Shown: positions 9,245 through 20,005, numbered from the stretch's first letter. The stretch: DNA of 64,000 bases from Sphingomonas echinoides ATCC 14820 (GCF_000241465.1 NZ_JH584235.1:3540847-3604846); one strand, 5' to 3'. Notes: generated by a model not told the origin, from the letters alone. Numbers and translations: made by a program.

Positions 9245-9825
9245 CAGGCCATTTCCTCTTCAAATTGCTTGCGGGTTCGCGCCGCGGTGGCGACTTCGCC
9301 GGTTTCCATCAGTTGCTTGAATCGGCGCAGGTCGCGCCGCGCCTGAATTGCGGGTTCGCGCTGGAACAGCTTGGCGATCAGCTTGCCGACCACGCCATAA
9401 GGCGGATCGTAGAGCAGGGTGGCAGTGACCACGGTGCCGCGGGCACCCGCATCGCGAAAATCGATGCGCCCGCTATTGGCGATGTCCGCACCCGGCTGCG
9501 ACGCCCAGGCCAGATATTCGCCGCCCACTTCATCGGTAATGAGCGCATCCCATTCGACCGTGCGGCCGCCGGGTGCCTTGACCACCCAATGCGAGCGTTT
9601 GGCGTCGATCACCTCGATCCGTTCGACATTTTCCATGAAATGCGCAAGGTTCGTGAAGTCTCGGAAATAAGCGAACAGCTCGGCGCGGGGGCGATTGATG
9701 GTCACGGCGCGTCCGACCATAGTATCACCGCGCTTTTCGATGAGGGATTCGGTTGCCGTATAAATCGCGGCGGCGGTGTGTTTCGACGCAGAAAGGGGTG
9801 CGTCGTCAGTATTGACGTCGGACAT
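9244..9825 (-). CDS. SRPBCC-family (cyclase/dehydrase-like) protein
   Basis: This 193-aa protein carries a START-like SRPBCC fold: [36 protein letters not shown] and [22 protein letters not shown]. Such proteins bind hydrophobic ligands; the exact role is unknown. It heads an operon with the zinc alcohol dehydrogenase and the SDR. An AGGAGA ribosome site lies just upstream of the ATG. The set is widespread in sphingomonads and may be stress-related, which is an inference. Confidence 0.85.
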   Translation of the reverse strand: MSDVNTDDAPLSASKHTAAAIYTATESLIEKRGDTMVGRAVTINRPRAELFAYFRDFTNLAHFMENVERIEVIDAKRSHWVVKAPGGRTVEWDALITDEVGGEYLAWASQPGADIANSGRIDFRDAGARGTVVTATLLYDPPYGVVGKLIAKLFQREPAIQARRDLRRFKQLMETGEVATAARTRKQFEEEMA

Positions 9826-9969
9826 TGATCTCTCCTGATGGCGTGTGCCAATAACGCGCCGGGGGCGCGATCTGGTTCCCCGAAAAAGTACTGATCTCGA
9901 TCAGCCTCGACGAACCGTTCTGATTTGGGGCCAGTTGAGCGAAAGGCAGGTTGGCCCCATATAGCGGGC

Positions 9970-11013
9970 ATGACCTCAGCCTCGATCACCGAACTCAACG
10001 ACCGCGCGCGGGACGTGTTTCGCGTGGTGGTGGACAGCTATCTCGCCACCGGCGCGCCGATCGGGTCGCGCACGATCGCGCAGCTGTCAGGGCTTAATTT
10101 GTCGCCCGCGTCGATCCGCAACGTGATGCAGGATCTTGAAGAGTTGGGGCTGCTCGCGGCCCCGCACACCAGCGCCGGGCGGATGCCGACCGATAGCGGG
10201 CTGCGCTTGTTCGTGGACGGGATGATGCAGGCCCTCGAACCCTCGGCCGAAGAACGCGCCGCGATCGAGCGCCAGATCGAGCAGGCCGGGCCGGTCGAGC
10301 AGGCGATCGCGGCGACCACTGCGGCGCTGTCGGGCCTGTCGGCGTGTGCGGGCATGGTGATGGTGGCCAAGCGTGACCTGGTGTTGCGGCAAATGAGCTT
10401 CGTCACGCTTTCGGCTGACAAGGCGCTGGCAGTGCTGGTCGGCGATGATGGATCGGTTGAAAACCGCGTGATCGATATCCCGCTCGGGCTGCCGCCTTCC
10501 GCCTTGATCGAGGCGGGCAATTATATGAGCGCGATGCTTGGCGGTCTCACGCTGGTGGAAGCACGCGCCAAGCTCGAGCGCGAGATGGCGGACGAACGCG
10601 CCGCGCTGGACGGGGCCGCGCGCACCTTGATCGAGCGTGGCCTCGCCATCTGGAGCGAGGATGCCGATCGCCGCCCGGTGCTGATCGTGCGCGGTCAGGC
10701 GCGGCTGATCGACGATACCGCCGCTGCAGATCTGGAACGCGTGCGCGAGTTGCTCGACGATCTCGAGGGCAAGCAGGAAATCGCGCGGCTGCTCGACAGC
10801 GCGAGCGCGGGCGATGCGACGCGCATCTTCATTGGTGCCGAGAACAAGTTATTCTCGCTTTCAGGGTCGTCTGTCATCACCAAGCCGTTCCGTGGTCTTG
10901 ATGGTCGCGTGGTCGGCGTTGTTGGGGTGATTGGGCCGACACGGTTGAACTATGCGCGCGTCGTGCCCATGGTGGATTATACGGCCGCGACACTCGCGCG
11001 GCTCATGGGCTAA
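9970..11013 (+). CDS. hrcA: Heat-inducible transcription repressor HrcA
   Basis: This 347-aa repressor binds CIRCE operators of groE and dnaK operons. The N-terminal winged helix shows GAPIGSRTIAQ, LSPASIRNVMQDLEELGLL and PHTSAGRMPTDSGLR, all diagnostic. The C-terminal domain (LSGSSVITKPFRG, GVIGPTRLNYARVVPMVDY) is complete. I chose the ATG at 9970; an in-frame ATG at 9925 adds 15 residues unlike the family. It is directly followed by grpE, the usual pairing. I did not see a CIRCE element in the window. Confidence 0.97.
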   Translation: MTSASITELNDRARDVFRVVVDSYLATGAPIGSRTIAQLSGLNLSPASIRNVMQDLEELGLLAAPHTSAGRMPTDSGLRLFVDGMMQALEPSAEERAAIERQIEQAGPVEQAIAATTAALSGLSACAGMVMVAKRDLVLRQMSFVTLSADKALAVLVGDDGSVENRVIDIPLGLPPSALIEAGNYMSAMLGGLTLVEARAKLEREMADERAALDGAARTLIERGLAIWSEDADRRPVLIVRGQARLIDDTAAADLERVRELLDDLEGKQEIARLLDSASAGDATRIFIGAENKLFSLSGSSVITKPFRGLDGRVVGVVGVIGPTRLNYARVVPMVDYTAATLARLMG

Positions 11014-11030
11014 TTGGATAGTGTGACGAC

Positions 11031-11585
11031 ATGATCGAAGACGAAAAGATCAACCTGACCAGCGAATTGCGCGCCGAAACCGCGACCGATGCGCCCGAAG
11101 TGGCCGAACAGGATTACGCGAAGGAGCGGGTCGCGAAGCTGGAAGCCGACCTTGCCGACGCCAAGTCGCAAGTCCTGTACGCCCATGCCGAAGCGCAGAA
11201 TGTGCGCCGCCGCGCCGAGAAGGAAGCCGCCGATGCGCGCGCTTATGCCGCGACGGCGTTCGCGCGCGATTTGCTGTCGGTCGCCGACAACCTCGCGCGT
11301 GGCCTGGACGCAATTCCCGCCGAGCTGCGCGAGGATGAGAAGTTCAAGGGTCTGGTCGCCGGGCTCGACGCCACCGGCCGCGAGCTGGAAGCGGTGTTCC
11401 AGCGCCACGGCATCAAGAAGATGACGACGATCGGCGAGAAGCTCGACCCCAATTTCCACCAGGCGATGTTCGAAGTGCCGAGCGACCAGCCGGTCGGCAC
11501 GGTCGTGCAGGAAATGCAGTCGGGCTATATGATCAAGGACCGTCTGCTGCGGCCGGCTTTGGTGGGCGTGGCGAAGGCGGGGTGA
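11031..11585 (+). CDS. grpE: Nucleotide exchange factor GrpE
   Basis: This 184-aa co-chaperone promotes ADP release from DnaK. It has a charged N-terminal part, a long coiled coil (about 25-100) and the C-terminal beta domain with GVKKM-like HGIKKMTTIGEKLDPNFHQAMFE and GYMIKDRLLRPALVGVAK. It sits 17 nt after hrcA and is probably co-transcribed. Length is normal. Confidence 0.97.
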   Translation: MIEDEKINLTSELRAETATDAPEVAEQDYAKERVAKLEADLADAKSQVLYAHAEAQNVRRRAEKEAADARAYAATAFARDLLSVADNLARGLDAIPAELREDEKFKGLVAGLDATGRELEAVFQRHGIKKMTTIGEKLDPNFHQAMFEVPSDQPVGTVVQEMQSGYMIKDRLLRPALVGVAKAG

Positions 11586-11668
11586 TCGTGTTGGGTCGAG
11601 GGATCATTGCATGATGTCCCTTCGGCCCGACTTCGAAAGAGCGTTGCGGTTTTTGGGGGAAGAAACTG

Positions 11669-11848
11669 GTGGCGACCTCGGTGTTGAAGACATCCCAGCC
11701 GATCCCGCTTGACGAATTCGTCGCGGAGATCGAGCGTCGTCGGATCGAAACCGGCATCACCGAAATGCCCCGCAATTCCGGCAACCGCCGCACCGCGAGC
11801 AAGCGTGCGTTGCTGAAAGCGATCGAGGAGGCAGGCGGCACGTGGTGA
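11669..11848 (+). CDS. Small conserved-looking protein, 59 aa
   Basis: A GTG start at 11669 preceded by GGGGGAAG at good spacing opens a 59-codon frame: MATSVLKTSQPIPLDEFVAE through KRALLKAIEEAGGTW. It is charged and probably helical, with no membrane segment. Its last codons overlap the start of the next small gene, so the two are probably coupled. The family is not recognised. The ribosome site, overlap and position in a run of same-strand genes argue that it is real. Confidence 0.55.
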   Translation: MATSVLKTSQPIPLDEFVAEIERRRIETGITEMPRNSGNRRTASKRALLKAIEEAGGTW

Positions 11849-12065
11849 CCGCCGCCTCGGCAGAACCGCGCGCGGTCAATCCCGCGTTTATGCTGGGGCT
11901 CGTCGCGCTGCCGATTGTTTTTGTCTGGTTCCTCTTTTTGCCAGGCTACGGGCGCAGTCTGCGCGTCGCTGCTCTGATATACGCGTTTATGCCTTTGCTC
12001 TTTGCCGGTGTCGGCATGGCGGTCTGGCTGTTGGTTTGGGCGTTCATGAGGATAGCGAGTAGTTT

Positions 12066-12069
<4 letters not shown>
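11845..12069 (+). CDS. Small two-helix membrane protein
   Basis: This roughly 74-aa protein has two predicted transmembrane helices (about 13-33 and 42-66) joined by a short GYGRSLR loop. GTG at 11842 or 11845 are both possible starts; GAGGAG lies just upstream. It overlaps the preceding small gene by 4-7 nt and its stop overlaps the ATG of the threonine synthase-like gene (ATGA). Tight coupling suggests one transcript, but no function is evident. Confidence 0.65.
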
Positions 12070-13298
<1,229 letters not shown>

Positions 13299-13314
13299 GC
13301 GGTCGCGCGCTGGG

Positions 13315-14481
13315 TCAGATCACCTGCGCGCGGTTCTCGTCACGGTGTTTCTTCAGATATTTCATGAAGGGCGTGCCGCCAGTGCCGAGCTCGGGATCGT
13401 TGCCCGCAGCGTTGCTCGCCTGCTTGTTGATATAAGCAGCGGCATATTCGAGGTGGCGGCTGCGGAAGCGCGCGACTTGCTCGACACAGGCGTTGAACGC
13501 CGCTTTCAGCGACGACGACTGCGTCACCGCAAAGCTGCGCAGGCGGCTTGAGGCCTGCATATCCTCGATAAAGGCGCGGTGCAGGCGCGGGCGATATTGA
13601 TGGAGCTCGAGCAGCAAATCGCGCAGTTCGTCGCCGGAATGGACGACTTGAAAGAGCGCATCCATCGTCGGCACGATCGAGCTTTGCGATCCGGTTTGCC
13701 CGCGTAGCGCCTGCGGCTTGCCCTCGAAGCGGGCAACGCCCTCATAAATCAGCCCGTCGGGCATCGCGGGATTGTTCTTCCACCCGTTGAGATAGGGGCG
13801 GATGCGATTGAAATAGATATAAGGGTCGCACTGTTCGGCCATGCGATCGAAGGTCGCGTTGATCGCGTCCCAAACGCGGTGCATTTTCGCCAGCAGCGCT
13901 TCGACCGTCGCCGCATCGCCGCCATCGCTGGCGCGCACCAGTTTGACCGCCAGATCGAGCGCGCGGCCGGCCTGCGCCTCGATCACGACATGCATCAGCA
14001 CAAACCCGTTTTCGTCCTGACCGCCCGCGAAATGCTGGTCCATCACCAGGTTATCGAGCGCGATCGGGCCGCTTTTGTCGAGCCTGTACCAATTGTCGAG
14101 CACATAGCCGGCATAGTTCATCACCGGCGGAAAGCCGATGCGATCCGCCAATGCGACAAACGGCACCGCGAGATTGGCGGGCAGCCGCGCGAGCGGCGTC
14201 GGTTCGCCCCACACATAGGCTTGAACGAGAAACGAATAGCGCAGCATCGCGCGACCGATTTCGGCGTCGCTGGCGGTGGCGAGGAAGGCATCGATGTCGG
14301 GCATGGGCAGGGCATCGAGCCAGTGGCGGATACGACCGGTGGTCACCAGCCCCGACAATTTGGCGGCCGCCGCTTCGACCGGCGCGAAGCCTCCAGGCAA
14401 GACGATCTCATCAATTTCGTAAGGGGCCAGGAACCCACGGTCGGCAGACAGGCCATAATGCGCGAGGTCGTGAAGCGGCAT
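13315..14481 (-). CDS. Indoleamine 2,3-dioxygenase family heme enzyme
   Basis: This 388-aa protein belongs to the IDO superfamily, which opens the indole ring of tryptophan using heme and O2. Visible are NYAGYVLDNWYRLD (about 122-135), YFNRIRPYLNGWKNNP (about 223-238), GQTGSQSS (about 261-268), LHRAFIEDM (about 300-308), RSRHLEYAAAYI with probable proximal heme ligand H343, and GTGGTPFM (366-373). I chose the ATG at 14481; the longer open frame upstream has no family similarity. No kynureninase or formamidase is adjacent, so the pathway is not obvious from context. Confidence 0.88.
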   Translation of the reverse strand: MPLHDLAHYGLSADRGFLAPYEIDEIVLPGGFAPVEAAAAKLSGLVTTGRIRHWLDALPMPDIDAFLATASDAEIGRAMLRYSFLVQAYVWGEPTPLARLPANLAVPFVALADRIGFPPVMNYAGYVLDNWYRLDKSGPIALDNLVMDQHFAGGQDENGFVLMHVVIEAQAGRALDLAVKLVRASDGGDAATVEALLAKMHRVWDAINATFDRMAEQCDPYIYFNRIRPYLNGWKNNPAMPDGLIYEGVARFEGKPQALRGQTGSQSSIVPTMDALFQVVHSGDELRDLLLELHQYRPRLHRAFIEDMQASSRLRSFAVTQSSSLKAAFNACVEQVARFRSRHLEYAAAYINKQASNAAGNDPELGTGGTPFMKYLKKHRDENRAQVI

Positions 14482-14653
14482 CTGAAGTTTGGCCTTAATT
14501 TGGTATCGAATGAAACTTCTTATCGTACGCCCGCGTTTCGCGCCAGTTGCGCTAAAACGGTAGTATGTTGACAGGGTTGATGCGGGTCCGCACGGTTGGG
14601 TTGGCGCCCATCGTCGCACTGTCCGGCTAAAGCCAGCGTTCGAGACCAAAGCT

Positions 14654-17608
14654 ATGGCACCCGAGAACCCGAAAACCGACCCGGCGAGCAGCAGGGCAGG
14701 CGTGCGCTTCCTCGACGGCGGCGGCGCGGTGGGCGCGTTGCTGCGGGATTTCGACTGGGCCGCGCACCCGCTCGGGCCCCCGCAGGATTGGCCGGCTGCC
14801 CTGAAGCTCAGCGTCGGGCTGTGCCTGCGTTCCAGTTTCCCCACCGCGATCTATTGGGGCCCGGACTTTCGGCTGCTCTACAACGATGCGTGGACGGTGT
14901 TGGCGGACAACCATCCGTGGGCGCTGGGCCGTCCCGCAGCGGAGGCGCGTCCCGACGTCTGGCCGGTGCTCGGCGCGCAGTTCCGTGAGACGTTGGCGGC
15001 GGCGGAGGGGATCTCGCATGTCGCGCAGCGGCTGATGATGGTGCGCGGCGGTGTGCCGACCGAGACCTTCTGGAGCTATAACAGTTCGCCGATTCTGGAC
15101 GAGGACGGGGTCGCCCACGGCATCCTCAACCAGGGGCTGGAGGTGACCGCCCAGGTGCTGAACGAACGCGCCCTGATCGCGGCGAAAACCGAGCGGGATT
15201 TCGTACTGGACCTGGTCGAACGGCAGCGGGTCGAACGCGATTCCGACGACGTCATGCACCTGACTGCGGAAGCGTTGGGCCGATATCTGGGGGTCGATCG
15301 GACGGGCTTTTTCGATGTCACCCCGGATCACATCGTTCAATATCGGGCGGGTTGGGTTGGCGGAGCATTGTCGCCGCTTACTCGGCCGATCCCGGCTGCC
15401 GTTTTTGGCGCGCGCTGGGATGCTGCCATGCGGACAGGCGAGACGATCAGTTTCTGCACGCCGAATGACCGCGATGCGCCGCCTGCCGATGCGCTGGCCC
15501 TGGTCGGCAGCAAAGCCGGGGTCACGGTGCCTTTGCTGCGCGGAGGCGAATGGCAGGGGGGCTTCTACCTCAGCCATGCCGAGCCCCGCGATTGGACCCG
15601 CAACGAGATCGCGTTGATCGAGGAAGTTGCGGAACTCAGCTGGGACGCGGTCGCGCGCGTACGGGCGGTCGAGCAATTGCGGGCCTTGAACGCCAATCTG
15701 GCAGGCGAAGTCGCCGCGCGGACCGCCGAGCGCGACCGGCTGTGGGAGGTGAGCGAGGATTTGCTGGGGATCGCCACGCGCGATGGACGATGGTTGGCGG
15801 TCAACCCGGCCTGGGAACGCGCGCTGGGGTGGTCAGCCGAACACATATTGGGCCGCGATTCGCAATGGTTGCGCCATCCCGAAGACACGGGGGGCAGTGC
15901 CGCTGAGATCGCGCGGATCGCCGCAACCGGCAGAACCCACCGGCTCGAAAAGCGCCTGCGGACGCAGGCCGGCGACTATCGCACCTTTGCCTGGCAAACC
16001 ACGCTGTTCGGCGACCGACTCTACTCCAACGCCCGCGACATTACCGAGGAGCGACGCCAGCATCAGGAGTTGCTCGCGGCCGAAACGCGCACGCGGATGG
16101 TGTTGCAGGCGATGGATGGGGTCGGGGTGTGGACCTATGATCTCGCGAACGATCGCTTCGAGAGCGATAGCGAGTTTGCCGCGCTTTACGGCTTCAGCCC
16201 GGAGCATGTGGCACGCGGCGTTACGCTGGCGGACGTGATGGGGCGTATCCATCCGGACGATTTGCCCAGCATGCAGGCCACGATCGCGCATGTCCGCGCG
16301 ACCGGAGGCGATGGTGCCAATGAATATCGGCTGCAATTGCCCGACGGCAGTGTGCGCTGGATCATGGCGCGCAACCATGTGCTGCGCGATCCCGGCGGCA
16401 AGCCGGGCAAGGTGGTCGGGGTCGGGGTCGATGTCACACGCCAGCGCGAGCTGGAGGAGCGGCTGCGGCAATCGCAGAAGATGGAGGCGGTCGGGCAATT
16501 GACCGGCGGCCTGGCGCACGATTTCAACAATTTGCTGACCGGCATTTCGGGCGCGCTGGAACTGATGCAGCTTCGCCTGAACCAGGGGCGGATGGACGAT
16601 CTGCCACGCTATATCGGTGCGGCGCAATCCGGTGCCGCGCGCGCGGCGGCGCTGACGCACCGTTTGCTCGCTTTCTCGCGCCGCCAACCGCTCGATCCCC
16701 GCCCGACCGATGTGGCGAAGCTGATTGCAGGGATGGAAGATCTGGTGCGCGGGACGCTGGGCCCGAGCATCGCGCTCGAGGTTTCGACGGGCGCCGATAG
16801 CTGGCCGATCCTGGCGGACGCGAACCAGCTTGAGAACGCCTTGCTCAACCTGTGCATCAACGCGCGCGATGCCATGCCCGATGGCGGCACGGTGACGATC
16901 GCCACGCACAATGTCGTACTGGATGCGACAGCGGCGAGCGAGCGCGACGTGCCGCCAGGCCCCTATCTCTCGCTCAACGTCGCCGATACGGGCACGGGCA
17001 TGAGCCAGGAGGTGATCGCGCGCGCCTTCGATCCGTTCTTTACGACCAAGCCGATGGGGCAGGGGACGGGGCTTGGTCTGTCGATGATCTATGGCTTTGT
17101 GCGCCAATCGGGCGGGCATGTGCAGATCGATTCGGCGCGCGACCGGGGTACGACGATGACGCTGCTATTGCCGCGCCATATCGGCGAGGCTGCGGACCTC
17201 ATCGCGGCCGGGGCAGGGGCCGCGATCCCGGCCGGTGCGGGCGAAACGGTGCTGGTGGTGGATGATGAGCCGACCGTGCGGATGCTCGTCATGGAACTGC
17301 TCGGCGAACTTGGGTATTTGGCGATCGAGACCGAAACCGGCGAGCAGGCACTGAAGGTGCTGGAATCGCGCGCGCGGATCGACTTGCTCATCACCGATGT
17401 CGGCTTGCCCGGCGGCATGAATGGGCGACAGGTCGCCGATGCCGCCCGCACGCACCGCCCGGACCTGCCGGTGCTGTTCATCACGGGCTTTGCCGAAAAT
17501 GCGGTGGTCGGGGATGGTCCGCTGGAACCGGGCATGGCGTTGATCGTCAAGCCGTTCGCGATGGACACGCTCGCCGCGCGGATTCGCGCGATGTTGGCGG
17601 GGGCTTAG
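14654..17608 (+). CDS. Hybrid sensor histidine kinase with PAS, GAF and receiver domains
   Basis: This 984-aa kinase has, in order, an N-terminal PAS-like domain (about 45-165), a GAF domain (about 175-340), PAS domains (about 365-470 and 475-595), a HisKA region with phospho-acceptor H622 in LAHDFNNLL, an HATPase (NLCINARDAM, DTGTGM, GTGLGLSM), and a C-terminal receiver with phospho-acceptor about D915 in TDVGLPGG. No transmembrane helices are evident, so it is cytosolic. GAF/PAS content suggests light, redox or small-molecule sensing. Its stop overlaps the convergent SET gene by 4 nt. No adjacent stand-alone response regulator is seen. Confidence 0.93.
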   Translation: MAPENPKTDPASSRAGVRFLDGGGAVGALLRDFDWAAHPLGPPQDWPAALKLSVGLCLRSSFPTAIYWGPDFRLLYNDAWTVLADNHPWALGRPAAEARPDVWPVLGAQFRETLAAAEGISHVAQRLMMVRGGVPTETFWSYNSSPILDEDGVAHGILNQGLEVTAQVLNERALIAAKTERDFVLDLVERQRVERDSDDVMHLTAEALGRYLGVDRTGFFDVTPDHIVQYRAGWVGGALSPLTRPIPAAVFGARWDAAMRTGETISFCTPNDRDAPPADALALVGSKAGVTVPLLRGGEWQGGFYLSHAEPRDWTRNEIALIEEVAELSWDAVARVRAVEQLRALNANLAGEVAARTAERDRLWEVSEDLLGIATRDGRWLAVNPAWERALGWSAEHILGRDSQWLRHPEDTGGSAAEIARIAATGRTHRLEKRLRTQAGDYRTFAWQTTLFGDRLYSNARDITEERRQHQELLAAETRTRMVLQAMDGVGVWTYDLANDRFESDSEFAALYGFSPEHVARGVTLADVMGRIHPDDLPSMQATIAHVRATGGDGANEYRLQLPDGSVRWIMARNHVLRDPGGKPGKVVGVGVDVTRQRELEERLRQSQKMEAVGQLTGGLAHDFNNLLTGISGALELMQLRLNQGRMDDLPRYIGAAQSGAARAAALTHRLLAFSRRQPLDPRPTDVAKLIAGMEDLVRGTLGPSIALEVSTGADSWPILADANQLENALLNLCINARDAMPDGGTVTIATHNVVLDATAASERDVPPGPYLSLNVADTGTGMSQEVIARAFDPFFTTKPMGQGTGLGLSMIYGFVRQSGGHVQIDSARDRGTTMTLLLPRHIGEAADLIAAGAGAAIPAGAGETVLVVDDEPTVRMLVMELLGELGYLAIETETGEQALKVLESRARIDLLITDVGLPGGMNGRQVADAARTHRPDLPVLFITGFAENAVVGDGPLEPGMALIVKPFAMDTLAARIRAMLAGA

Positions 17609-18750
17609 GCGGCGCGCTCGCGCGGCAGCGCAATCTCGTCCTTGCGCCGCAAATAGGGCGCGACGAGGTTGCGCGCGCGGAACCACTCCTGCCGCTCGGG
17701 CGACAATGTCGAGAAATTGCCGATCACGCGGCGGCATTCCGGGCTGCGGCACTGGCAGATCATGTGCCAGTTCGATTCCGCCAGCGTGGTCGAATAATCC
17801 CAGGCGATTTCCTCGCCCGGCGCGATGTCGCGAATGGCGACCAATACCACGCTGTTGCCGCCAAAGCGCAGACCGGCATTGGGCGCACAGCTATGGTTGA
17901 TAAGATCGTCGATGCGGCCCGATGGCCCCATATAATGTTCGGGCGTGACCTGGACGAAGCGGTCGCTCGATCCGCGCATCAGGCTCGGCACGCGGTCGGC
18001 GCGGAAGCGGCGACCAGTGAAGCGGATGATCTCGTCGCCCTCGGCAAACCCCTGCGCGGCATAGACCGCCTTGCCCAGATGCGTCTCGCCAACCGCGAAC
18101 AGATTGGCGGTGGGGGCATACGCGTCCAGCACGTAGAAACGCCCGTTGCGGAAACCGAGCGAGCGCAGCGGGTTGATCGTCGCCAGACCGACCATGAACC
18201 ACACGCTGGCATGGCACAGCAATTCGACCAGGATATAGACATATTCCCCGGCATGTTGGTCGCCGTGGCGCGTGGCGACCAGCAAGGTGGCGAGATCGCC
18301 GATCGTCCACAGCCCCCAGGCGGGCGAGCGTTCACGCGTGCGGTCTTCCGCCACGCTCTGCCAGGTCGGCCAGAAGCTGACGGGCACGGCGGCAACCACC
18401 AGCATGTGCGCCCAAAAGGCATCGCGCGCGACAATCCACACCACCAACGCGGCGAGGCAGGCGGCGGTGCAGGCCACTTCGCCGCGCGATGGTGCACTCC
18501 AGGTCGAACGCCGCCAGATTCCGATCGTTACCACCAGGCACGCGAGGGTGGAGAGCGCGAACACCCAGCCTTGCAGCGCGGCGGGGTTGACCGCGGCATA
18601 AGTAGCCGCCTCGACTGCGGTCGCCGCCGTCCAGATCAGCCAGGAGGCGCGATTGGGTTGCACCAATTGCCGCCGCAGCCCGGCGAGATACGATCCGTAT
18701 CCCGCCAGGCTGCAGAGGATTGCAATGGGGAACCAGGGGTCGATCGCCAT
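17605..18750 (-). CDS. PQ-loop-like membrane protein fused to a SET methyltransferase domain
   Basis: This 381-aa protein has two halves. Residues about 6-190 hold roughly six or seven hydrophobic segments with two PQ-loop-like motifs (QPNRASWLIW at 31-40 and a related segment near 127-150). Residues about 200-345 form a SET domain: LGKAVYAAQGFAEGDEI, NHSCAPN (285-291), GEEIAWDY (312-319), then a post-SET cysteine set C332, C334, C339. SET domains transfer methyl groups from SAM to protein lysines. A membrane-tethered bacterial SET protein is unusual. The target is unknown. The 3' end overlaps the convergent kinase gene by 4 nt. Confidence 0.85.
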   Translation of the reverse strand: MAIDPWFPIAILCSLAGYGSYLAGLRRQLVQPNRASWLIWTAATAVEAATYAAVNPAALQGWVFALSTLACLVVTIGIWRRSTWSAPSRGEVACTAACLAALVVWIVARDAFWAHMLVVAAVPVSFWPTWQSVAEDRTRERSPAWGLWTIGDLATLLVATRHGDQHAGEYVYILVELLCHASVWFMVGLATINPLRSLGFRNGRFYVLDAYAPTANLFAVGETHLGKAVYAAQGFAEGDEIIRFTGRRFRADRVPSLMRGSSDRFVQVTPEHYMGPSGRIDDLINHSCAPNAGLRFGGNSVVLVAIRDIAPGEEIAWDYSTTLAESNWHMICQCRSPECRRVIGNFSTLSPERQEWFRARNLVAPYLRRKDEIALPRERAA

Positions 18751-18860
18751 GCCTGCGTGCCGTTATGGTTAAGCCCGAGCTTACCCATTCCGCGGACTCG
18801 CGTCCACACAAACCGAGGAGTCACCACGAGTCGCGGGGAATCCTGAGTCGTTTGAATCGG

Positions 18861-19994
18861 TTACAGGCCAGCGACGCGCACGATAATGTCGCGGTAGATT
18901 TGGGTCAGCGCGACCAAGTCATCCAACGCCACCGCTTCGTCCAGCTTGTGCATCGTCGCGTTGAGCAGGCCGAATTCCACCGTCGGGCACAGCGCGGACA
19001 GGAAGCGCGCGTCGGAGGTGCCGCCGGTGGTGGAAAGCTCGGGACGACTGCCGGTCTGCGCGGCGATCGCATCGCCGATCAGATTGGAAAAGGGGCCGGG
19101 CGCGGTGAGAAACGCCTCGCCCGAAATGCGCGCGACCATCGTGGCGGCGGGATCGTGGCGCTTGACGATTGCTTCGATCCGGTCGGCGAGATCGGCCCCG
19201 CGCTGTTCGTCGTTGAAGCGGATGCTGAGCCGGGCCTCGGCGCGGGCGGGGATGACGTTGGTGGCGGGGTTGCCGACGTTGATGTCGGTCACCTCGATAT
19301 TGGACGCCTGAAACCAGGCATTGCCGTGATCGAGCACGATCGCGTCGATTTCGGCCAGCATCGCGACCAGCCGCGGGATCGGATTGTCGGCAAGGTGGGG
19401 GTAGGCGACATGGCCTTGCTTGCCCGGCACCCCGATCCAGATGTTGACCGACCCGCGCCGCCCGATCTTGACGGTGTCGCCCAGCCGCGCGGCGGACGTG
19501 GGCTCGCCGACCAGACACACATCGGGCCGCACGCTCGTTTCCGCCATCCGCTCGATCAGCGCGCGGGTGCCGAAAATGGCAGGCCCTTCCTCGTCGCCGG
19601 TGATGATGAGGCTGAGCGGGATGCTCGGTTCGGGCGGGATGGCGGCGACGAACGCCGCGATCGCGCCCTTCATGTCGACCGCGCCGCGCCCGTAGAGCAG
19701 GCCACCGCGCACCTCCGGCACGAACGCCCCGCTGGCCCAGCCCTCGCCCGGCGGCACCACGTCGAGATGGCCGGCAAAGGCGAGGTGCGTGCCCTCGCCG
19801 CTCCGCGTCGCCAGCAGGTTTTCGACCGGGCCATCGGGTGCGGACCCCGCGATGAAGCGGTCGACCGTGAAACCGAGCGGCAGCAGCGCTGCCTCCAGCA
19901 CATCGAACACCGCGCCGTGGGCGGGCGTGATGCTTTCGCAAGCGAGCAGCGCCTTGGCGAGGTCGAGCGGATCGGGCAAAAGACTGTCCTTCAT
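18861..19994 (-). CDS. dapE: Succinyl-diaminopimelate desuccinylase
   Basis: This 377-aa zinc amidohydrolase makes LL-diaminopimelate for lysine and peptidoglycan. GHLDVVPPGEGW, GRGAVDMKGAIAAF, ITGDEEGPAI and EPTSAARLGDTVKIGRRGS are diagnostic of DapE. I chose the ATG at 19994, since families start close to DPLDLAKALLACESITP; an in-frame ATG at 20006 adds four residues and would abut the divergent cupin start codon. No other dap gene is adjacent. Confidence 0.93.
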   Translation of the reverse strand: MKDSLLPDPLDLAKALLACESITPAHGAVFDVLEAALLPLGFTVDRFIAGSAPDGPVENLLATRSGEGTHLAFAGHLDVVPPGEGWASGAFVPEVRGGLLYGRGAVDMKGAIAAFVAAIPPEPSIPLSLIITGDEEGPAIFGTRALIERMAETSVRPDVCLVGEPTSAARLGDTVKIGRRGSVNIWIGVPGKQGHVAYPHLADNPIPRLVAMLAEIDAIVLDHGNAWFQASNIEVTDINVGNPATNVIPARAEARLSIRFNDEQRGADLADRIEAIVKRHDPAATMVARISGEAFLTAPGPFSNLIGDAIAAQTGSRPELSTTGGTSDARFLSALCPTVEFGLLNATMHKLDEAVALDDLVALTQIYRDIIVRVAGL

Positions 19995-20005
19995 GGGAGG
20001 CGACA

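Noticed and set aside
9853..9879. Possible EcfG general-stress promoter (GGAAC ... CGTT) before the SRPBCC gene
   Set aside because: The two boxes are separated by 18 nt, longer than the 16-17 nt I know for this promoter class, so I do not claim it.
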